A stretch of 64,000 nt of DNA from Noviluteimonas sp052115395 (GTDB lineage: Bacteria; Pseudomonadota; Gammaproteobacteria; Xanthomonadales; Xanthomonadaceae). The position numbers and the translations under genes are program-made. Each line of letters opens with the position of its first letter. Within the stretch, counting starts at the first letter, position 1. The notes under the pieces are model-generated. The model made no database searches. It saw only the letters and a list, made by a program, of their open reading frames with translations, and had not been told where the DNA came from. Where the stretch lies: assembly GCA_052115395.1 (NCBI GenBank), contig JBFRGO010000004.1. One strand, given 5' to 3'. Below are positions 59,331-64,000 of this stretch, one piece after another.

Positions 59331-60342
59331 ACTTCCACCAGCCGCGCCAGCGCGCGAGCACCAGGGCGGCCACCGGCACCGCGATCATCGCGCCCACTGC
59401 CCACCAGAATCCCTTCGTGCCGCTGTCGAACAGGCTCGCGTGGAAATTCATGCCGAGAATGCCCGCCACCACGGCCAGCGTGCCGAGCAGCACCGTCACG
59501 AATGTCAACAGCCGCATCGTTTCGTTGGTGCGATGCGACAGCCGCGTGTCCAGCAATCCGAAACTGCCGACCACCAGGTCGCGCGCATTCTCCACCGCGT
59601 CCATCACGCGTTCGTAGCGGTCGCTGACGGCGCGGAAGCGCTTCTGCACAAGCGCATCCTGTTCCGGTCGGAAGTCCGCGCGACGCAATGCGTCGAACAG
59701 GTCGCGATGCGAACCCAGCAGGCGCCGAAAACGCGCGACCGCACGCCGCAGTCCGCCGAGTTCCTGCGCGAAACCATCGTGGACGTGGCCGTGCAGCATC
59801 GCGACTTCCATGTGGTCGACGCGCGCCTCGAAGGCATCCAGTGCCGCGTAATACGCGGTGAGCATGCGATCGAGCAATGCGATGGCGAAGGTGTCGGCAT
59901 CCAGGTCGCCGATGTGCGAGGCCGGGTCGTGCTGCGCGACGACCGCATCGAGGAACGGGATCGGATCGCGATGCGCGGTGAACACGACATTGGGCCCCAC
60001 CACGAGCAACCACGGCGTCCCGTGGATGGTTTCGTCCTTTTCGACCCAGTGCGGTGCGATGGCGCGCACGGCGTACCAGCCTTTGCGCATCACCAGCGGA
60101 TCGCTGTGCGCGTCGAACAGCGGGGCGATCAGATCGGGTTGCAGGCCGACCTCGCGCATCAGCGCTTCGGTCGCCTCCCGGCCGTCGGAAACGATGTCGA
60201 TCCAGGCCAATTCCTCGTCGGTGAGGCTGTCCAAGTCGAGCTCGCGCGGATCCTCGACGGGGCGGTCCTCGCCGTTCGCATCGAACAGCAGGGCGCGCAC
60301 GGACGGCCGACGTTCCTGCTCCGGTGGCGCGAGGGTTTGCAT
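59329..60342 (-). CDS. CorA-family divalent cation channel
   Basis: The product has 337 residues: a large cytoplasmic alpha-beta domain with charged helices, then two C-terminal membrane helices (LTFVTVLLGTLAVVAGILGM, WWAVGAMIAVPVAALVLAR). The pore signature GMN is present (GILGMNFHASLF). It conducts Mg2+ or other divalent ions as a pentamer. ATG 60342 gives normal length; the upstream extension is not CorA-like. It is divergent from the RES gene across 73 bp. Confidence 0.88.
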   Translation of the reverse strand: MQTLAPPEQERRPSVRALLFDANGEDRPVEDPRELDLDSLTDEELAWIDIVSDGREATEALMREVGLQPDLIAPLFDAHSDPLVMRKGWYAVRAIAPHWVEKDETIHGTPWLLVVGPNVVFTAHRDPIPFLDAVVAQHDPASHIGDLDADTFAIALLDRMLTAYYAALDAFEARVDHMEVAMLHGHVHDGFAQELGGLRRAVARFRRLLGSHRDLFDALRRADFRPEQDALVQKRFRAVSDRYERVMDAVENARDLVVGSFGLLDTRLSHRTNETMRLLTFVTVLLGTLAVVAGILGMNFHASLFDSGTKGFWWAVGAMIAVPVAALVLARWRGWWK

Positions 60343-60415
60343 GTGCGCGTTGTAACAGCCGCCTGTCGAAATCGTATTCACGCGTGCGCAACGGGCGCGG
60401 AACGACGCTAGCCCG

Positions 60416-61015
60416 ATGAGCACGAGCAAGTCCGCAGAACTGGCCCTGGACAAGTCGATCGCCGATTCCTTCCCTGCCAGCGATCCGTCATCGCAATCGC
60501 AACCGGTGACCGCCACGCCGACGCAATCGCAGATGCCGCTGCACGAGCTGGGGCTGACGGGCGATCAGTTGTATGTGTATCGCGTGATCGAACCGCGCAA
60601 GGCCGCCGAGCCGTTCTCGGGTTCGGGCGCCGATTCGGGTGGACGCTGGACCTCGCCGCGCACGCCGGGCGTGTACGCATCGCTGTCGCCGGCCGCGGCG
60701 ATGCTCGAATACCTCGTGCACGTGGAAGGCGAGACACCCGATGAATTGCTGCTCGCGCGGGCGACGGTGCCGATGCGCAGCGTGCTCGCGCAGCTGGATC
60801 TTCCGAGCGACTGGAAGGAACGCCCTTATCGCGACACCGTGCGCCAGATCGGCGACCGGTGGGCGAAGGCGCAGGATTCGCTCGCGCTACGCGTGCCGAG
60901 CGCGGTGTGCGAAGGGGAGTGCAACATCCTCGTCAATCCGCAGCACCCCGACTTCCCGAAGTTGCATCTGGATCGACTCACGCCGCTCAAGCTCGATCCG
61001 CGCTTGCGGATCTGA
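60416..61015 (+). CDS. RES-domain protein (NAD+-degrading toxin family) with SFPASDP N-terminal motif
   Basis: The product has 199 residues. The N-terminal tail has ADSFPASDPSS, a motif shared with small stress proteins. The RES domain (about 50-195) begins YVYRVIEPRKA and contains GGRWTSPRTPGVYASL and AAAMLEYLVH. Arg56, Tyr87 and Glu98 fit the conserved Arg/Tyr/Glu of RES toxins, which split NAD+. The usual Xre-family antitoxin gene is not adjacent: queD is convergent and corA divergent. So it is a solitary RES protein, perhaps with a non-toxin role. Confidence 0.82.
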   Translation: MSTSKSAELALDKSIADSFPASDPSSQSQPVTATPTQSQMPLHELGLTGDQLYVYRVIEPRKAAEPFSGSGADSGGRWTSPRTPGVYASLSPAAAMLEYLVHVEGETPDELLLARATVPMRSVLAQLDLPSDWKERPYRDTVRQIGDRWAKAQDSLALRVPSAVCEGECNILVNPQHPDFPKLHLDRLTPLKLDPRLRI

Positions 61016-61022
61016 CGCGCGT

Positions 61023-61379
61023 TCAGTCGCCGCGGTAGCGGCAACCGGACGTGCAGGTTTCGTTGACGATGATTTCCGACAACTGCGGCAGCGCAGGCTT
61101 CAGCCGCGTCCAGATCCACTTCGCGAGCATTTCGCTGGTCGGGTTGTCGAGACCTTCGATGTCGTTGAGATAGTGGTGGTCGAGCTGGTCGTACAGCGGG
61201 CGGAATGCCGTCTTGATGTCGGCGAAATCCATCACCCAGCCCGTGTCGGCGCCGGGCTGCCCCGAGACGTGGAGCTCCACGCGGAACGAATGCCCGTGCA
61301 GCCGCGCGCACTTGTGGCCCGGCGGAACGTTCAGCAGCCGGTGCGCGGCTTCCAGGGTGAAGGATTTGAAGATGTCCAT
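61023..61379 (-). CDS. queD: 6-carboxy-5,6,7,8-tetrahydropterin synthase
   Basis: The product has 118 residues. Zinc ligands are His in LEAAHRLL and in CARLHGHSFRVE, and the catalytic Cys lies in HKCARLHGH; the family ending ETCTSGCRYRGD is present. It makes carboxytetrahydropterin for queuosine synthesis. ATG 61379 gives the normal QueD length. No other que genes are in the window. Confidence 0.93.
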   Translation of the reverse strand: MDIFKSFTLEAAHRLLNVPPGHKCARLHGHSFRVELHVSGQPGADTGWVMDFADIKTAFRPLYDQLDHHYLNDIEGLDNPTSEMLAKWIWTRLKPALPQLSEIIVNETCTSGCRYRGD

Positions 61380-61452
61380 GCCGGCGATTCTAATCTTCCG
61401 CGCCGTTTGGCGGACGGTTCGAACCTGGCGCGCCTGTATCGGCCGCGCAGGT

Positions 61453-61486
61453 GAAAAACGCAAAAGGCCGGCGCAAGGCCGGCCTT
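61453..61486 (-). terminator. Terminator after tRNA-Met
   Basis: AAGGCCGG (61464-61471) pairs with CCGGCCTT (61479-61486). A-runs at 61453-61457 and 61462-61465 give T-rich sequence on the minus strand. It lies 8 bp past the CCA end of the tRNA. Confidence 0.75.
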
Positions 61487-61493
61487 CGACGTG

Positions 61494-61570
61494 TGGTGGC
61501 TATGGGTGGACTCGAACCACCGACCCCAGCATTATGAGTGCTGTGCTCTAACCGGCTGAGCTACATAGCC
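61494..61570 (-). tRNA. tRNA-Met (CAT), elongator
   Basis: The gene has 77 nt including an encoded CCA. The 5' end is GGCTATGTAGCTCAGCC and the anticodon loop CTCATAA. The T-arm has GGTTCGAGTCC and the acceptor stem GGCTATG pairs with CATAGCC. A paired first acceptor base (G1-C72) and the close match to E. coli elongator tRNA-Met exclude the initiator. A tRNA-Ile2 (lysidine CAU) cannot be fully excluded by sequence alone but is less likely. Confidence 0.95.
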
Positions 61571-61701
61571 ACGCGGAGAGCCGCGAATTATTCACGGCAG
61601 GGGGCTGCCGCGTCAATGCTCGCAATGCTTCACCAAAGTTCGCTTGTGGGGGCGACGGGGGCGTGGCAGAGTCGGTCGCAGTGCATTGAGGAGTCCGCAT
61701 C

Positions 61702-62307
61702 GTGATCGATCCGGACGGTTACCGGCCCAACGTGGGCATCGTGCTCATGCACCCGGATGGACGGGTGTTCTGGGCGCGCCGTGTCCACCGCGACGGCTGG
61801 CAGTTCCCGCAAGGCGGGATGAATACCGACGAGACGCCGCTCGAGGCGATGTATCGCGAGCTGCGCGAGGAAACCGGCCTGTTGCCGGACCATGTGGCGG
61901 TCCTGGGCGTCACGCCCGGTTGGCTGCGCTATCGGCTGCCGCAACGGGCCATCCGCCGAAACGACAAGCTGGTCTGCATCGGGCAGAAGCAAGTCTGGTA
62001 CCTGCTGCAGTTCACCGGTGAGGAATGCCACCTGTGCCTGGACAGTACCGACAAGCCTGAATTCGACCATTGGCGCTGGGTGGACTTCTGGTACCCGGTC
62101 GAGCACGTGGTGAACTTCAAGCGCAGCGTCTATGCCAGCGCCCTGGGGCACCTGGCGCCGTTCGCCCGGCAGGTGGCCGGCCCGACGGCGATCCCGCATC
62201 CGAGCAAGGACCTGCGCCCGGACCTGGGCGCCCACGGCCGCCAGCGGCCGCGCCGTCGGGTGGTCGCAGGTGAACGCGGCGGGGGATCCGCACCCGAAGC
62301 GAATTGA
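61702..62307 (+). CDS. rppH: RNA pyrophosphohydrolase
   Basis: The product has 201 residues. The Nudix box is GGMNTDETPLEAMYRELREE followed by TGL. The N-terminus IDPDGYRPNVGIVL and the block WQFPQGG are the RppH signature. It removes pyrophosphate from 5'-triphosphate RNA and starts mRNA decay. GTG 61702 has GAGGAG 8 bases upstream. The C-terminal 40 residues are an Arg/Gly-rich tail absent from E. coli RppH. Confidence 0.93.
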   Translation: MIDPDGYRPNVGIVLMHPDGRVFWARRVHRDGWQFPQGGMNTDETPLEAMYRELREETGLLPDHVAVLGVTPGWLRYRLPQRAIRRNDKLVCIGQKQVWYLLQFTGEECHLCLDSTDKPEFDHWRWVDFWYPVEHVVNFKRSVYASALGHLAPFARQVAGPTAIPHPSKDLRPDLGAHGRQRPRRRVVAGERGGGSAPEAN

Positions 62308-62324
62308 CAATGATTCGCATTTAT
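62306..62324 (+). promoter_or_regulatory. Fur-box-like site upstream of bfd
   Basis: The site GACAATGATTCGCATTTAT matches 12 of 19 positions of GATAATGATAATCATTATC, with the inverted core AATGA/CATT. It overlaps a TTGACA -35-like hexamer (62304-62309) and lies 43 bp before bfd, itself classically repressed by Fur-iron. Confidence 0.55.
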
Positions 62325-62366
62325 GGGGAAATGGCGCCGTCCTCCCCGGCCTGCGGTTCCTCCCCC

Positions 62367-62573
62367 ATGTTCGTCTGCATCTGCCACGGCATCACCGACA
62401 GCACGATTCGCGAAGCCGCGGAAAACGGCGTCACGAGCGTGTCCGAGCTGACCATGCGCACCGGCGCCGGTTCCTCCTGCGGCAGCTGCATGGACATGGC
62501 CGCCGACCTGCTCGCCCGCCATGCGCCGGCGGAGCCGGGCTTCGCCGAACTCCCGGTGCTGCAAGCCGCCTGA
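62367..62573 (+). CDS. bfd: Bacterioferritin-associated ferredoxin
   Basis: The product has 68 residues. The 2Fe-2S ligands are in CICHG near the N-terminus and SCGSCM near residue 36. Bfd reduces the ferritin core to release iron. Start ATG 62367 lies in the sequence MFVCICHGITD. The bfr gene follows 129 bp later, after a terminator-like hairpin that overlaps the bfd stop codon. Confidence 0.93.
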   Translation: MFVCICHGITDSTIREAAENGVTSVSELTMRTGAGSSCGSCMDMAADLLARHAPAEPGFAELPVLQAA

Positions 62574-62590
62574 GGCGGCCTGTTGTTTTT
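62565..62590 (+). terminator. Terminator overlapping the bfd stop codon
   Basis: GCCGCC (62565-62570) pairs with GGCGGC (62574-62579) with the stop codon TGA as loop, then TTGTTTTT (62583-62590). It would reduce readthrough into bfr. Confidence 0.7.
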
Positions 62591-62701
62591 CCTCCGTTCG
62601 ACCCTCCCGCGGCCCGCGTGCGTTGATGCAAACGCATCGCGTTTCGTCGCCCTGTGCGTGATGGCGTTAGCATCCGCGCATTCGAAGCAAGGAGCACGGG
62701 C

Positions 62702-63172
62702 ATGAAGGGCGACCCCAAGGTCATCGAACATCTCAACAGGGCGCTCTACAACGAGCTCACCGCGATCAACCAGTATTTCCTGCACGCCAAGATGCTGAAG
62801 AACTGGGGCCTGAAGGAACTGGCCGAGCACGAGTACAAGGAATCGATCGACGAGATGAAGCACGCCGATCGCCTGGCCGAGCGCATCCTGTTCCTCGAGG
62901 GCCTGCCGAACTTCCAGGCGCTGGGCAAGCTGCGCATCGGCGAGAATCCGCGTGAAGTGCTGCAGGCCGATCTGGCGCTCGAACTCGAAGCCCTGCCGAC
63001 CCTGCGCGATGCGATCGCGTATTGCGAAAGCATCCGCGACTCGGTGAGCCGTCGCTTGTTCACCGACATCCTCGATTCGGAGGAAGAGCACATCGACTGG
63101 ATCGAAACGCAGCTGGCGCTGATCGATCGCCTGGGCGAAGCGAACTACCTGCTCACGAAGATCGAAGAGTAA
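62702..63172 (+). CDS. bfr: Bacterioferritin
   Basis: The product has 156 residues. The four-helix ferritin has the diiron ligands in YNELTAINQYFLHA (Glu18), EHEYKESIDEMKHAD (Glu51, His54), LEALPTLRD and DSEEEHIDW. The haem ligand Met52 (DEMKHAD) is conserved, so this is a haem-binding bacterioferritin. It stores iron as a 24-mer and pairs with Bfd. ATG 62702 is preceded by AGGAG. Confidence 0.95.
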   Translation: MKGDPKVIEHLNRALYNELTAINQYFLHAKMLKNWGLKELAEHEYKESIDEMKHADRLAERILFLEGLPNFQALGKLRIGENPREVLQADLALELEALPTLRDAIAYCESIRDSVSRRLFTDILDSEEEHIDWIETQLALIDRLGEANYLLTKIEE

Positions 63173-63175
63173 GCG

Positions 63176-64000
63176 TCAGGCTTCCGCCGTGCGGCGTTTC
63201 CGCAGCCGCAGCTGCAACGCCGCACGCGCCCGTTCGAATTCGTCCGTCAGCATCGTCACCGCGACCGCGGGCCGATCCAGCGTTTCCATCCGCGCGCCGA
63301 GCTCGATGCGCTTGGCTGCGGCGGACAGCGCCATCGCGCCCAGGTTCGCGCTCGAAGACTTCAGGGAATGCGCCGCTTCGCGCAGTGCGTTGAAGTCGGG
63401 CGCGAGCGCCGCGCGTTCCAGCTGCGCGAGCAGATGCGGCGCGTCTTCCAGAAACACTTGCACGATGCGCGAGGCGTCCGCGCCGATGACGGCGTAGAGC
63501 TCGTCGAGCGCGCCGTCGTCGATGATCGGATCCACCGGCGCGGAGACCATTTCCGACGGCGGCACTTCGGGCGGCGCGGCAGGCGGCTGCGACGGCGGCA
63601 CGGGCATGTCGGTGGTCTCCACGGTCGGCATCGCGAAGGAAGGGGCGCGCTGCGTCGGCGACGCGGCCGGCGCGGCTTTCGGCACAGGCATCGCATTGCC
63701 GGCATTCGCGTCGGCGAACGCAGCCGCCGACGGCGCACGCGCACGCGGCGCTTCCTGCAGCCAGCGACGCAGGCAATGTTCGAGTTGGCCGCGCGTCACC
63801 GGCTTGGCCAGGTAATCGTCCATGCCCGCGTCGAGGCAGCGCTGCCGGTCGCCGGCCATCGCGTTGGCCGTCATCGCGACGATCGGCAGGTGCGGGCCGG
63901 TCGGATCGGCCGCTTCGATCTCGCGCCACTTCTGCGCGGCGCTGTAGCCATCGAGCACCGGCATCTGGCAATCCATCAGCACCAGGTCGTAGTTGCCGTC
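63176..64000 (-). CDS. Hybrid histidine kinase, C-terminal receiver and HPt domains (5' end beyond window)
   Basis: Only the last 274 codons are visible. The frame is open to base 64000 with DGNYDLVLMDCQMPVLDG, the phosphoacceptor part of a receiver, and its Lys in YLAKPVTRGQL. A 90-residue Pro/Ala linker follows, then an HPt domain with the phosphorylatable His in REAAHSLKSSSANLGAMAL. This is the tail of a BarA/GacS-like or other multistep phosphorelay kinase. It ends 3 bp after the convergent bfr gene. Confidence 0.88.
   Translation of the reverse strand, partial: DGNYDLVLMDCQMPVLDGYSAAQKWREIEAADPTGPHLPIVAMTANAMAGDRQRCLDAGMDDYLAKPVTRGQLEHCLRRWLQEAPRARAPSAAAFADANAGNAMPVPKAAPAASPTQRAPSFAMPTVETTDMPVPPSQPPAAPPEVPPSEMVSAPVDPIIDDGALDELYAVIGADASRIVQVFLEDAPHLLAQLERAALAPDFNALREAAHSLKSSSANLGAMALSAAAKRIELGARMETLDRPAVAVTMLTDEFERARAALQLRLRKRRTAEA

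Noticed and set aside
61494..61570. tRNA gene as an integration site for a genomic island
   Set aside because: No integrase gene or direct repeat of the tRNA 3' end is visible nearby; the flanking genes (queD, rppH) are ordinary core genes.

Overview
The window is a chromosomal segment of a high-GC gammaproteobacterium, most likely a Lysobacter-like member of the Xanthomonadaceae/Lysobacteraceae. The evidence is strong G/C bias at third codon positions, an E2-E3 pyruvate dehydrogenase pair whose E3 carries its own lipoyl domain, families frequent in this group (DUF1415, DUF2884, a TfoX C-terminal protein, OmpW, BtuB-type receptors) and an atpIBEFHAGDC cluster. No insertion sequence, prophage, CRISPR array or rRNA operon was found. 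There is one tRNA, elongator tRNA-Met(CAT). The species assignment is inference from gene content, not a database match.

Layout. 0-8.3 kb: the tail of a PQQ-type sugar dehydrogenase, small membrane proteins, an ECF sigma factor with a probable membrane anti-sigma partner, two rRNA-modification genes (rsmC, rsuA), DUF1415, nei, an EamA exporter, ompW and DUF2884. 8.4-19 kb: aceF-lpdA, then the complete F1Fo ATP synthase operon behind a clear sigma-70 promoter (TTGCCG-N17-TATACT) and closed by a strong terminator. 19-31 kb: gtrA-like gene, glmU, a secreted repeat protein, then a minus-strand block encoding an ABC exporter (adaptor, ATPase, two MacB/FtsX-type permeases) followed by a two-component pair, and glmS. 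glmU and glmS make the amino-sugar precursors of peptidoglycan and LPS. 31-37.6 kb: a YadA-like trimeric autotransporter with a secreted subtilase directly behind it, and a BtuB receptor controlled by a cobalamin riboswitch. 37.2-45.2 kb: TfoX-C and fRMsr, bioD, an AcrAB/Mex-type RND pump, a PadR regulator with its membrane partner, and a phasin. 45.3-47.1 kb: bacterial NHEJ genes ku and a stand-alone LigD polymerase domain.

47.1-61 kb is the most interesting region. A four-gene minus-strand signalling operon contains a soluble hybrid kinase of about 1830 residues with about ten tandem HAMP-like units, a second hybrid kinase, a short kinase and a HisKA-like orphan. Beside it is a stress-type group: BON protein, an NtrC-family regulator, DUF4142, a KGG-repeat protein, CorA and a RES-domain protein. 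Two of these genes (DUF4142 and KGG) have sigma-54-like -24/-12 promoters with exact GG-N10-GC spacing, one of them divergent from the NtrC-type gene. A third sigma-54-like promoter, with a dense cluster of GTGTCC/GGACAC inverted repeats upstream, lies before the ABC-exporter block, which encodes its own NtrC-type regulator. I propose two local sigma-54 circuits, one for an exporter and one for envelope or general stress; both are inferences from promoter spacing and gene adjacency.

61-64 kb: queD, tRNA-Met, rppH, bfd with a Fur-box-like site, bfr, and the 3' end of another hybrid kinase (REC-HPt) running off the window.
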